Assembly: GCA_008933995.1 (NCBI GenBank)
Contig: WARS01000029.1
Location: forward strand, 22,132,879 to 22,196,878
Direction: 5' to 3'
DNA length: 64,000 bases
DNA from: Datnioides undecimradiatus
Taxonomy: Eukaryota > Chordata > Actinopteri > Lobotiformes > Datnioididae
The notes under the pieces are model-generated. The model did not search any database. It was not told the origin of the DNA and saw nothing but the letters and a program-made list of their open reading frames with translations. Position 1 is the first letter of the stretch. Each line of letters begins with the position of its first letter. The position numbers were made by a program, and so were the translations under genes. Positions 48,601 through 57,699 of this stretch are shown here, in pieces.

Positions 48601-51600
48601 ATTCCAAAAATGGGATTGTTGATTTTATATTTATGCACATCAAGTTAATTTGTAAAGGTCATTCAAAAGCGGTTTATCGTGAAGCATATTCCAGTTGCAG
48701 ACCAGGGATTATACTGAAATTAGACCCAATAACACAATTTGATCTCGCTGCTGAACTGGTCGTTAGTCAGCGTAACCCAAAATGACCTTACACCATTTGG
48801 TTAAATAGGAAAGGACCAGATGTCTCAGTCAATCTTATTATGAGAACATCACGCCTTTGTTTTGACCACGCCAGCAAGAGGTCACCTGACAGTAAAAACC
48901 TTAAACACTGGTCTTTTTAAGCGTTTGACCGACATGATGTCATTTTTCTGGGGAGGATGCTTTCTGAATTTTAGAGCAGTCCCCCGAGACTGAACAAAAC
49001 TCACATGCGCTTCAGCTGCCTTCCTCGGTCGGAGGAGATAATTGCCGGCGATGATGAATCCAAACATCGCTGTCAGTTACAGAAGCAGCACTCTGATCGA
49101 CTGAGCTTCTACAGTAATGGCGGCGTTGCTAGAGAGCACAGCACATGAATCGACTGGCAGATTAATCCATACAGCGTGCCCGGTTCAGCGTCCAGTCTCT
49201 CCCTCTCTCTCTTGGTTTCTTTTCTTCTTCTGTGTTTTCTTTCTCTCGGTGTACACCCCTGCCTCGCTCCCTCTCCGCCACGTTGCCAAAACACACATTA
49301 ATCACTGATCTATGCAGCTGATATTCCCACCCACTTGCCAGGAAAAGGAGTGGGAGCCTCGTCGCCTTCATCCAGGCAGTGTTTATCTATGTTATTACTG
49401 CCGCATCAACTCTGAAGCTCTCCCTTTCTTTTCTGTCTTCACAGAAATCTCCATACTCAGTGGAAAGAGATTGAGAATGGGATGTTTGTCAGTTTGCCTC
49501 GGAGAGAAACGGAAGCTCTCGAAAAACCGCTCACACTCCCTTTAACATCCTGTTTGAGGCACTTGAGATAGATGAGAGATATGTGATTGATTTTACTTCC
49601 TGGGGGCTACTTTTCCTCTGCGTTGACAATTACGAGCGAATAAGCCAGTGGAAGCAGCAGTCAGCTTGGCTTTTATTAGGCGGGTAATGATAAGACTGCA
49701 CAGTACACTTCGCGCTCAAACTTTTGCCATTAGGTGTAATGATGCACATTGTCATTCAAGTGATGTTTTCAGTACTTCTGCTTTAATCAGCTCTGAAAAC
49801 GCCTTTCTTATGCGCGGCCTTCTCCCGGAAAAAGGTGCCGGATTGTCTCACGAACACCAAGGTCTTTGTCTGGAGGAGTCCTCTCATCTTTGTTTGACTA
49901 ATAAGAGAGCGCAATTAAGATTTGAGTCTAAAAGCGCTGAATGGATTTTTAATGAACTTGTCAAGGCATTCGCAAACTGTTTCATTTGCATTAGATGGTA
50001 TAGGAAAAGACACTGGTCTCGTCTTCCCTCACAGTCTTCATGTTGATCACTTGCTTGCTTCTCTTGGTATTGATTGACTTATTGACAGATACGTAAATGT
50101 TCACTTCGTTGCATATATGCAGAATGTTATTATGGAAATAGGCACAATCGTTCCCCTTTTGCCTCTTCTGCAGATCTGATCATGAAAATGCTAATAATAC
50201 TAATACTTATACTGAAAAAAGAATGTTTATTAATGTGTTTATTATGTTCGTGTATGATCACATGTACAAAACAAATGCAAAATATAATGGAGGAAAGATT
50301 TTAAGGAACATTGATACCTTAGCATACAACAGTACTTTGGACAATAATGTGTCCCCATCTTTGTGTCAACTGTTTGGGGAACAGACGTTCCTGTTTCCAT
50401 ATGAGTATTCGCAAAGTCAGGTCTGCCCTCCCCACACACAATTTCTTGTTTCTCGTGTCTGGAGTGGTGACTTCAATCCCATCCGACACCTCTGGCATGA
50501 ACTGGGACGCCCAAGTGTGAGCGAGACCTCATTGCCTAACATCGGTGTTGGACCTCACTAATAAGCTTCTGGCTGAATGTGAGCAAATCCCCTCAAGCCA
50601 GTTTACCAAAATCTTGTAGAAATGCCTGAAACCAGAGGAGTGGAGGTTATTGCAGCAGATGCCAGAGGATCGAGAATGACACAATCACATTTTCTTTGAA
50701 ACGTTTGGGCGTCTGCATACTTTTGACCGCTTATTGCACAATTTGAACACCAGAATCCAGGGTTATGTGGCAGACTCCTGTTTGTGGTTAGGGTTGGAGG
50801 CCAGTTGTGATTTCTGTTAAATGTTAAAACGTTTTTCCAATTAAAAATCTGTAAATTTGATTGACCTCAAAAGACAGGGTCGCCTGTGGCACTGAAGTTA
50901 GAAGACAATGATTTACAGCGGTGACTGGGAGGAAGAGTCGCAGGGAGCAGGAAGGCCGTACATAATCACACCAGGGAACTAACGGAACAACTGCAGCCTT
51001 GTCTCGGTGACTGCTTTGCTCTGCTGAAGCTGTCGGAGGTGAAATACCTTGCCCACAGGTAGCGGGTGATGGAAAGGAAGAGCCCTTTCGGTTCATTTCC
51101 CATCACTGCTTTTGCCATTAGGGGGTGTTTTGATATTCAAATCAGAGATTTTCTGGAAGTCAGACTTGCTTCCCACAGACAAGCACACAATAAGATTGGG
51201 ATACAGAGGAAGGATGCCCCAAATGTAATCCAGAAAACATATTCAGATTAGCATAAAGTTTACCACAATACACCGTCATCAAAGAAGTTTTTTTTTTCTT
51301 TTTTCTGAAAGGAAAGCCAGCGGTATGTACCGTGCATTTCTTCTCTTCAGCGAGCAAAGAGGATAAGAGGCGTAAACGGATCACAGTCAAGAAAGTGCTA
51401 CAGACGGGAATCAAACTCCGGTCCACATGGGGGAATTATATGTATGTCTGAGAGTCGGTTACCCTACAGCTGCAACGCACTTCTAATATTTATGTCACAA
51501 ACTGATCAAAGGCAGCTTCCTCTCTCCCTGTCGCCTGCTTTCCCTTGCTTTTAAGGCACTGATGTTTGTGCTCACATTCTTTGCATCATCGGGCACTTTA

Positions 51601-54262
51601 GGACAACAACAAAAAAAAAAGAAAACCGGTGTACTTCACAGGAATCTGAGGACAGTACGGCTCAGTATAAATTAAGCTATTCCTCCAAACACTTCCATAC
51701 CATCTTGACATCAATTATCTTGTTGGAAATACACAACTGGCACCGAGGCAGACCGTGGATTCAAGATTTTGCCGCCGTGACATTAGAATAAAACTCCAGA
51801 CGGTGCGACGCTTGCAAACCATTTTGAATTGCTGGAAATGTGTCTGGCAACAGACACACGCATAAAACTGTATTCTGTTGTGCAGGAAGTGCAAAGCGTG
51901 CATTGAAACATATGCATTGAAAAACTCACTTTGATACAGGCCTTTTGACGTGCAAATCACCTAAACCATGCTACGCTGAGTCCCGTTGGGCCTGTATACA
52001 TGCTTTACATTATGCTGATTAGGCTTTATATTTTTAACGAGCAAGCTGTCTGCACACCCAGACAGGTGTCCTGGACCCAATAAAGCAGCCACCTATTAAA
52101 CAACCACATCCTATAAGCCCTGCTCAATAATCACTCCCTTTCTGCTTCTCTTCCCTTTTCTGTTTTTCCTCGTTCCCCGTAGGCCTCAGTCCTACTGGCT
52201 GAGTCATTTCCAGTCTCTCCTGTATTGCTCGGAGAACAACCAGCTTGGCGCATTCTCCGAGGAGCTCCACAGCTGCAGCTGCCGATACGAACACAGCCCC
52301 TGTCAGTTGCCACCGCCCTGCTCTGTTGGGGAAGGTTCGGCTTGCGCAGCATGTGCACCAGACAACCACACCCGCTGTGGGAGCTGCAACCCCGGCTTCG
52401 CCCTCACGCAGGGGGCCTGCAGGCCCATGGTGGCTGACTCTACAGAGAACTACCTGGGATTCGAGACGGACCTCCAGGATTTGGAGCTGGGCTACCTATT
52501 GCAGAGAGCTGACCGCAGGCTAGAGGTATTTTTCTTTTAGCCTTTGTTTAATCATGTCAGGCTGACCGAGAGCTGAGCTGTCTTTCACAGCAGTAGCCTG
52601 GGGAGGGTATATTCACTCATGGGAGCCACTCAGCATTTCAAAGTCTTGCCCTTCGAGCTACTTTATAGTTTGTGTTTTCCCCGTGTTTCGTCCTTGTATT
52701 TGTTGTACCACACTTTAGATGTTCTTTACATTTGAAGCAGAGCAGAGAATAAAAACAAAACCAATTTTGAAGAGATTTGATCTGCTGGTGATGATGCATG
52801 TTGAACCGGTCATTGTCAAAAATAGATTTACTTGTTCTTTGCCTTTTCAACTATATTACAAAGCTCTTGCACTTACCAGAGGCATCTTGTGACAGTGTCT
52901 GGCTCAGCATTGTTACATACAATAGAAACAGAAGTAACCCATTTTCTACCCCTACATAATACTTGTTTCTATAAATAAAAATGGGTCAGCTTGAAGGGTC
53001 TTTGTTGATCTTGGAGAAGGCAGCTTCATGCATCCTGTTGCCTTCTTTAGTGGATCAAATTGCTCTAAGGAACTCTACCTGAAGTCCAAGAGATGTAGTT
53101 GAAAGCTTTGCAAGAACTAGAAGTGTGGGTTAAGAAGATGCATTGATTTGTTCAAATACAAGAAGCAACCTAATACCCTTTTCTTTATCGCAGTCTATCT
53201 CTAAGTAGTTTTCCCCCGTTCCTCCATGACTCCATTTATTTCCCGTAGGGAATGCAAGCCCTAAAAAATAACTGTGCCACTTTGGGCCATGGATGTGTGA
53301 GAATAACAGGATAACATGCTCCTGAGACTGCACTCCAATCATTTCACTGAACGTTGCTCCCTGGGTACCAGAAAAGTCCCCCAGACTTTCACTTTTTGGG
53401 ACCATAGCGCATGGGAATGTCCCATGGTCTGCATTTTTGATTACGTACAGTGTGGTACGTTCATTCTGTTTACCATCTTTGTGTCTTATAGGTCCACGCA
53501 ATCTTCATCAGCAATGACATGCGACTCAACAGCTGGTTCGACCCATCGTGGAGAAAGAGGATGCTGCTGACGCTGAAGAGCAACAAGTACAAGTCTAACA
53601 TGGTCCACATGCTGCTGGGAATATCCCTCCAGATCTGCCTTACGAAGAACAGCACCCTGGAGCCTGTGCTTACTCTCTACATCAATCCCTTTGGAGGGAG
53701 CCACTCAGAGAGCTGGTACATCCCTGTCAATGAGAACAGTTTTCCTGACTGGCAAGCCACCAAGCTGGACCTACCATTTGAGTGCTATAACTGGACTCTG
53801 ACGCTGGGCAACAAGTGGAAGACGTTCTTTGAGACCATTCACATCTACCTGAGGAGCAGGATTAAAACTCAAGATGGCGTGAATGACAGCATTTATTACG
53901 AGCCTTTAGAAATGACGGATCCTGCTCGGAACCTGGGCTACATGAAGATCAACAGCATCCAGGTGTTTGGCTACAGCATGCACTTTGATCCGGAGGCCAT
54001 CCGCGACTTGATCCTGCAGCTGGACTACCCGTACACCCAAGGTTCCCAGGACACGGCAATGCTTCAGCTCTTGGAAATACGAGACCGGGTGAACCGGTTG
54101 TCCCCACCGGGTCAACAGAGATTGGACCTGTTTGCTTGTCTGCTGCGACACCGGCTCAAACTGACTGCCAGCGAGGTGGTTCGCATCCACGCCTCCTTAC
54201 AGGCCTTCAGCTCACGTCTGCCCAATTCCATGGATTACGAGACCACCAAGCTGTGCAGTTAA
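24399..54262 (+). CDS. brinp3: brinp3 coding region (8 coding exons, 761 aa), BMP/retinoic-acid-inducible neural-specific protein 3
   Basis: Joined exons are 24399-24622, 37753-37943, 39705-39895, 44464-44569, 44786-45022, 47487-47709, 52183-52525 and 53492-54262 (2,286 nt). The human protein, as I recall it, is 766 aa. The product starts with a signal peptide (about residues 1-30). A MACPF-type region follows with the signature [13 protein letters not shown] at 127-139. Then come a cysteine-rich stretch (C261-C287), a second one (about C406-C470) and a long conserved C-terminal region ending KLCS. BRINPs are neural secretory-pathway/ER glycoproteins induced by BMP and retinoic acid; overexpression restrains cell-cycle entry. 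The MACPF part is not known to form pores. Residues such as [27 protein letters not shown] and [15 protein letters not shown] fit BRINP3 better than BRINP1 or BRINP2. Teleosts have several brinp3 copies and I cannot say which this is. Confidence 0.96.
25085..25250. repeat. Dispersed percomorph repeat fragment (unnamed)
   Basis: The blocks ttcggcgttttgggaattta, ccagatgagacgatcgatt, cccctctcgtgtct and ggtaaatatgaagctacag, followed by ttagcttagcac, form the core of a very common perch-like fish repeat. Only part is preserved. Confidence 0.55.
29345..29820. repeat. Dispersed percomorph repeat, two blocks of one copy (unnamed)
   Basis: The left block (agctaatgctaataaactaa, gatggtgatcgtgg, aatacctgcaaaac) and the right block (ttagctcaaagcactgcggt, gcctcagtacaggctcacag) belong to one frequent percomorph repeat as I recall it. 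About 250 bases of less familiar sequence lie between them. Confidence 0.5.
30880..31420. repeat. Dispersed teleost repeat of the aaaGTACaagTA type (unnamed)
   Basis: The left end (cactttaggtaaaggtacaa) and the right end (agtggagtagaagtgcagag, aagcaagtattgag) match the two flanks of a widespread teleost repeat, with diverged AT-rich sequence between. I suspect a non-autonomous DNA transposon but cannot see terminal inverted repeats. Confidence 0.45.
32520..32537. repeat. C18 homopolymer
   Basis: An uninterrupted run of 18 C in intron 2; its length is prone to sequencing error. Confidence 0.9.
34190..34738 (+). repeat. LINE 3'-end fragment with TTCTA-type tail
   Basis: This T/A-rich 3' region runs through gtacacttgtatatttgta, TTA/ATT arrays, tactgggagaacgg and caatgacaataaagactatt to a short ctaatctattctat tail. 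That is the usual 3' end of a teleost L2-like LINE. The 5' part is absent and there is no reverse-transcriptase frame. Confidence 0.55.
35620..35670. repeat. Short percomorph repeat scrap
   Basis: The fragment tggatagccatgaatcaaaa followed by gcactttggttatccctta resembles the start of the repeat seen at 29.3-29.8 kb. It is too short to be sure. Confidence 0.3.
37753..37943 (+). CDS. brinp3: brinp3 coding exon, residues 75-139 (MACPF signature)
   Basis: This 191-nt exon lies between ttgcag at 37752 and the donor gtaaac at 37944. It begins in phase 2, completing the Arg codon of YKIYR, and ends in phase 1 within the second Gly of LGG. It encodes [31 protein letters not shown] and the MACPF signature Y-G-T-H-F-x6-G-G. 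These blocks are nearly invariant in vertebrate BRINP3. Confidence 0.95.
37944..39704 (+). other. brinp3: brinp3 intron 3 (1,761 bp)
   Basis: The donor is gtaaac and the acceptor tgcgcag, phase 1. A T20 run lies at 38671-38690. The 180-codon open frame on the minus strand (38,661-39,203) has no recognisable domain and I treat it as chance. Confidence 0.9.
39705..39895 (+). CDS. brinp3: brinp3 coding exon, residues 139-202
   Basis: This 191-nt exon runs from the acceptor tgcgcag (39704) to the donor AAG|gtaacg (39896). It encodes [16 protein letters not shown], a short variable loop with an N-glycosylation sequon (N164-S-S), then [19 protein letters not shown] and [11 protein letters not shown]. 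It ends in phase 0. The loop matches BRINP3 in style (short, Ser/Asn-rich) rather than the longer Gly-rich loop I recall in BRINP2. Confidence 0.95.
39896..44463 (+). other. brinp3: brinp3 intron 4 (4,568 bp)
   Basis: The donor is gtaacg and the acceptor ttgcccag, phase 0. The sequence is mostly unique-looking. It contains the tandem 12-mer and CArG box at 43.4 kb and an AT run (44343-44360). No gene is supported. Confidence 0.9.
43442..43484. promoter_or_regulatory. Tandem CATATGGCATAT pair followed by a CArG box (intron 4)
   Basis: Two perfect adjacent copies of the 12-mer CATATGGCATAT (43442-43465), each with an E-box-type CATATG, are followed by CCTTATATGG (43475-43484). The latter is a perfect match to CC(A/T)6GG, the SRF-binding CArG box. 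Function is inferred. Confidence 0.35.
44464..44569 (+). CDS. brinp3: brinp3 coding exon, residues 203-238
   Basis: This 106-nt exon follows the acceptor ttgcccag (44463) and ends at the donor CAAG|gtttgt (44570), phase 1. It encodes [17 protein letters not shown] and [14 protein letters not shown], the strongest-conserved block of the whole BRINP family, shared by BRINP1, 2 and 3. The donor is less canonical than the others, but the reading frame across the junction is exact. Confidence 0.95.
44570..44785 (+). other. brinp3: brinp3 intron 5 (216 bp)
   Basis: The donor is gtttgt and the acceptor ccttttatag, phase 1. It is by far the shortest intron in a gene whose other introns are 0.97-14 kb. 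Confidence 0.92.
44786..45022 (+). CDS. brinp3: brinp3 coding exon, residues 238-317 (cysteine-rich segment 1)
   Basis: This 237-nt exon is separated from the previous one by an intron of only 216 bp. The acceptor is ccttttatag (44785) and the donor TCAG|gtacca (45023), phase 1. It encodes [19 protein letters not shown] and then a compact cysteine cluster, C261, C269, C274, C276, C278, C285 and C287, of the EGF-like/Cys-rich type seen in all BRINPs. [16 protein letters not shown] follows. Confidence 0.95.
46840..47050. repeat. Dispersed percomorph repeat fragment (unnamed)
   Basis: The blocks gtgaaacgctcacagtttgg, ttgggcgcgggaatcaaaac, cacttggtttggtttaggta and gaacaccagtccaa with gtcctgggttt follow the order of a frequent perch-like fish repeat. 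The copy is clearly diverged. Confidence 0.45.
47116..47370 (-). repeat. V-SINE (tRNA-derived, DANA/AFC-like), minus strand
   Basis: Read on the minus strand it starts with a tRNA-like head: gtggttagcacctcgcctca as the A-box region and ggttcgattcc as the B box. It continues with tttctgtgttgaatttgc and atgttctccctgtgg, then the conserved body around ccaaagacatgc, and ends in the aaagcggttacagaaaact tail. This is the standard V-SINE plan. It is internally deleted and diverged, hence inactive. Confidence 0.75.
47487..47709 (+). CDS. brinp3: brinp3 coding exon, residues 317-391
   Basis: This 223-nt exon starts after cctgttgcag (47486) and ends at the donor CG|gtgagc (47710), phase 2. It encodes [37 protein letters not shown] and [13 protein letters not shown]. 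It is more diverged than the flanking exons, as in the rest of the family. A V-SINE lies only about 120 bp upstream of its acceptor. Confidence 0.95.
49984..49991 (+). promoter_or_regulatory. Octamer motif ATTTGCAT (intron 7)
   Basis: This is a perfect POU octamer inside a 400-bp stretch without simple repeats or a recognisable transposon. A single 8-mer is weak evidence by itself. Confidence 0.25.
50290..50745 (+). mobile_element. Tc1/mariner-like transposon relic (3' part of transposase)
   Basis: The frame around 50,470-50,560 reads [20 protein letters not shown], close to the DLNPIEHLWDELE block of Tc1-like transposases near the last catalytic acidic residue. DNA upstream (tttgtgtcaactgtttgggg, acgttcctgtttcc) fits the preceding part. 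The downstream cagaggagtggaggttattg and gtctgcatacttttgacc fit the family's 3' end. The N-terminal part is missing and the frame is broken by a stop at 50,562 and probably by indels. The usual PNHTPQRSP-type region is unreadable, so it is inactive. Confidence 0.7.
52183..52525 (+). CDS. brinp3: brinp3 coding exon, residues 391-505 (cysteine-rich segment 2)
   Basis: This 343-nt exon has a long pyrimidine tract before cccgtag (52182) and the donor GAG|gtattt (52526), phase 0. It encodes [13 protein letters not shown], then a second cysteine-rich stretch with [16 protein letters not shown] and [17 protein letters not shown] (sequon N452-H-T). [16 protein letters not shown] and RADRRLE follow. 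Reading past 52,525 meets a stop within six codons, so the exon must end here. In mammals, as I recall, this and the next exon are one exon. Confidence 0.93.
52526..53491 (+). other. brinp3: brinp3 intron 8 (966 bp), extra intron in the C-terminal coding region
   Basis: The donor is GAG|gtattt and the acceptor ttatag|GTC, phase 0, between RRLE and VHAI. Read-through would stop at once. No transposon ends or repeat family are recognisable inside. The exons on both sides read straight through the BRINP3 sequence with nothing lost. Confidence 0.92.
53492..54262 (+). CDS. brinp3: brinp3 last coding exon, residues 506-761 and stop
   Basis: The acceptor is gtgtcttatag (53491) and the coding part is 771 nt, including the TAA. 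It encodes [96 protein letters not shown] and [18 protein letters not shown], ending DYETTKLCS. Several N-glycosylation sequons (NST, NWT, NDS) fit a secreted or luminal protein. This is the best-conserved part of BRINP3. Confidence 0.97.
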   Translation, partial: VHAIFISNDMRLNSWFDPSWRKRMLLTLKSNKYKSNMVHMLLGISLQICLTKNSTLEPVLTLYINPFGGSHSESWYIPVNENSFPDWQATKLDLPFECYNWTLTLGNKWKTFFETIHIYLRSRIKTQDGVNDSIYYEPLEMTDPARNLGYMKINSIQVFGYSMHFDPEAIRDLILQLDYPYTQGSQDTAMLQLLEIRDRVNRLSPPGQQRLDLFACLLRHRLKLTASEVVRIHASLQAFSSRLPNSMDYETTKLCS

Positions 54263-54740
54263 CAGCTGCTTGATGGGAGATCTGGACTGTAAATGGCCTC
54301 AAGGGGAACTCCTGGACATAATGATTATGCCCATTGTGGGGCAGACGGTTACAGTGTCTACGGATTACCAAACTGTGCGCTAAATCAGGAGAGAAGTCAG
54401 AACGAATGTACTCATCTGGTTGTTTTGGTTTCTGTTTTGTGGCAACTACCTTCAGTGCTGTATCATAAAGAACGAGGTGGATCAGCGAGAACATGCACAA
54501 GAACAAACGAACAAACGAGTTCTACAGTAGAAATTCAGATGCCGCCATATGAAAGTCGAACCATCCTGTTTCAATATGACTCTGCTCATTTATACTGTAA
54601 GTACCAATGCCAAATGAATGGACATTTTATGGTAAAACTGGTACAGGCTGTTTGTTTGTAATTTTTATATGTTCCTTTTGCTTCAGTGACAGTGCACTTT
54701 CCATGAAGACCAGAATAAAGTGGTGTCAGTCAAGATTTTG
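54263..54740 (+). other. brinp3: brinp3 3'UTR (minimal)
   Basis: The sequence from the stop codon to about 20 bases past the AATAAA at 54,714 is AT-leaning and carries no other gene signal. The end is inferred from the hexamer position. A longer UTR using a distal site cannot be excluded. Confidence 0.7.
54714..54719 (+). terminator. Poly(A) signal of brinp3
   Basis: This is a canonical AATAAA 452 bases after the stop codon. TGTA motifs lie upstream and a GT-rich stretch (gtggtgtcagt) directly downstream, as expected for a cleavage and polyadenylation site. Confidence 0.75.
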
Positions 54741-56573
54741 TAGATAAATTGATATTAAAACATCATGTTACAACAGATAACAGCTGTGGGGATATTCTTC
54801 GTGACGCCTGAGCTGTACTTTATGACATTTATTGGCTTTATTCTTATTTTAAAGTAGCCATTAAGAGTTTTGACAAATTAGAGTTGGGAAGAAAATGAAT
54901 TATAGCTAAGTGATCCACCCACACGCACACTTTGCTATGCTAAGATTAATCCTTTTCTGCGATTACTTTGATGTGTCTCAACATTTTCTGCTCACTTCAC
55001 AGAAATTAAGCAAAGACGCTTTGTTCCAAGCACAAACATCATAAAACATGAAGTGTTGAGGAATGCACGACACGCGCGGGTACTTAAGCAGCCCTTTACC
55101 CCATTTGAACTATCTGGTCAACAACAAACAAAGTGGGCGCCACACGTAGTAATGGAAAATATCAATCAAACCGCCATATCATATAAACTCCCTCTCAACA
55201 GTCGGTAGGCTCTGTTGTATTCTATTGATAGTTTTTAGCTTATTGAAAGTGAGCTTTGCAATGGACAAAGTGGTTCAACTGCAAAGCATTCGTTCCCTCT
55301 CTCTTTATACAAGAGTAAAAAGAAGTTGAGTGTTATTCACAGTTTCACTCACTAATGCTGGAAAGCGGTCAAGTTCATTTTTTTTTTTTTTTTTTGCCAA
55401 AACTAATACAGCGATGCGCAGTATCAAATGCAGCACGGAAGTGGATGACGGGCAGAGGTCGGCTGCAGTACGTACGTGATCGGAGTCTAGGTTAGAGAGT
55501 TGTTCGTTGCAGGTTTTCAGGCGATATTTAAATTTACAGAAGCTGTGCCAGGTTTGAGAATTTACATGTATTTCGGGAAATTGTTTTTATCTGCTGCTTT
55601 CTTGCAGTATCTCTTTCTTTGCGCAATGCATTTCGCAAGTAACATCTAAGCTGGATGTGTTGCAGCGCCGTTGGCTTTTACTGTCCTCCGTGTGATGGCA
55701 CGGTTACATTGTGTTTTAACTAATGGAGCTGACTGCACCAGCTGTGTAGTGCCATGTGCCATATTCACGCTGTGTAACTGTAACCTAAAGCCTTTTTCAA
55801 CAATTTCAGCCCTTTCCTTTTTTTTTTATTTATCACACCCTGAAACAGATACGCTTATGCATTGGGCTGTGAGCTCCGTCAAACATGTCTTGAATGCACA
55901 GCAGTGTTGTTGCTGAACAGATCCAGTGCAGACACTGACAGAGGACAGCAGCTGCTGCTATTGTGCTGCTGACGCGCTGCTTCCGCTGCATGGCCGGTTT
56001 AGACAAGGTGATGGGACCAAATACCAATTAGGCTCAGGCAGCACACAGCACTTTCTGTCCAACCTAAGTGCATGGCAGCCCAGCAAACTATTGTCGAGCC
56101 GCGCCTCGCAAGACAGTTTGTGTGCGGTTGTATCGGTGTGCCAAGGCATGCGGTGAGAAAAAGGAAGGGGAAGCAAACAAGAGCTCGACTTCTAACATCA
56201 GAGGCCGTCTTGAAGGCACACAGACGGTGTTTATTTTTAAAACATCGCCACAATCTCTCCCTAAAACTAATTGTTTTAGTTGCCATAGCTACCAAATACA
56301 ACAGAAAACCAGATCATTTGCAGTATCCACAATTTTTCGATATCTTTAAGCAGAAATGTGTACCGTTCCAATGAGAGAGGTGTATTAAGACAGTCTGACA
56401 TCATCTTTTACTTGAAATCTCCCAGCAGCGCCGTGCACGCTCTCAGTTCAAAACGAAGTGTCTCCTGAGCTACCACAAAGCGCTGGCTTGTACGGATAAT
56501 AGCTGTGAGATTGAAGAGGTGGGTGTGTTTCAAAGGCCAACACTATTAGATCTAAAATAGAACTAATCAGAGG

Positions 56574-56597
56574 TGTGTGTGTGTGTGTGTGTGTGTG
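56574..56597. repeat. (GT)n microsatellite
   Basis: About 11 to 12 GT units, ending in gtgcgtgtg. Confidence 0.9.
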
Positions 56598-57681
56598 CGT
56601 GTGTTTACATGCAAGCAAGCTAACCTGCAACCTGGTGGTTTTTAGTTAAAGCGCGGCTGTTTTCCCTTGAACCTTATGATGTCGGTAAATCGTGGCAGCC
56701 CGCGACGCAGCAGCAGTCTCCACATTACTAATGATAAATTCATGTTAAGGAGAAACATGAACATGCGGGCTTTAGGTTCAGGTCGTAGATGCTGCCTGCA
56801 TTATTAAGGTGAGGCATAAGCTCCCACCTCTCTTATGTCATCATGTATGCGCCTTAGCATCACAGCACGCCAAAGGGAAAGCAAGCACCTGTGAAGGTTA
56901 ACAGTCATAACCTCAATTTGTCTGCTCCTCCCATCAACTCCAACTCGTGTCAGAGGCGCGTTGGGCGAGGGCTGTACATGGATGAGTAGTGTTTGATGAG
57001 ATGTGTGAGCGGTGAAACGTATTACCAAATGTCAGCGCGTCTTTTCCTGGATATGGCCGTGTCAATTACATGAAGGAAATGAGCGCCCGCGCCGCCGCGT
57101 GAGAAGAGCAGCTCTGAAAGCCAGAGACAGCCCTTCTGGTTGTGAGTCTGCGGTGACTGTGGACATTTAGTAAACCCTTATGTTGTCAAGCCCACGTAAA
57201 ACCGTGTGCAGAAAGGAGACTGCAGGAGTAAAACGATAATAAATTTTACGCATCTTCGCCGAAGAAAAAAAAAAAAAAAATTAATTAAACATCCACACAG
57301 TCTGAGTAATTAGGGATATGGATGGTGTTTTTCAAAGAAAAATGGAAATGGAGGGCTGAAAAATAATTCTGCCCTCCCCACAGTTCGTGTTCCTCCTCCA
57401 GCAAAATAAAAAGATCCCAAGGTAGTATACCCATAATTATGATGTTTAACAGCACTCTGCTCATTGTGCAATTACCATACTCGGTCCTAAAAAACCCGTC
57501 CTGCAGAGGCGGCTAGCTGTAATACATTACCGTGTGCTTGTAAATAGCCCCATTTTTTATTCCACCAGTGTCTCGACGCAGCCTCCCTTATGACAGTGTG
57601 AGTGGGTGGCAAGAGGCAAGCTTTGATTAGAGACGCTTCGACCTTTTGTAGCCTGTCAATCACAGGTATCAGAGGCAAGAA

Positions 57682-57699
57682 CCCCCCCCCCCCCCCCCC
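57682..57699. repeat. C18 homopolymer
   Basis: A second run of 18 C, in the 3' flank. Confidence 0.9.

Larger units (their letters stand above)
47710..52182 (+). other. brinp3: brinp3 intron 7 (4,473 bp)
   Basis: The donor is gtgagc, and the acceptor cccgtag follows a long pyrimidine tract, phase 2. It holds a Tc1-like relic (about 50.29-50.75 kb) and a repeat-free 400-bp stretch with an octamer (49.65-50.05 kb). No gene is supported. Confidence 0.9.

Noticed and set aside
54293-54661. Open frame of 122 codons after the brinp3 stop
   Set aside because: It lies within the 3'UTR before the poly(A) signal and resembles no protein.
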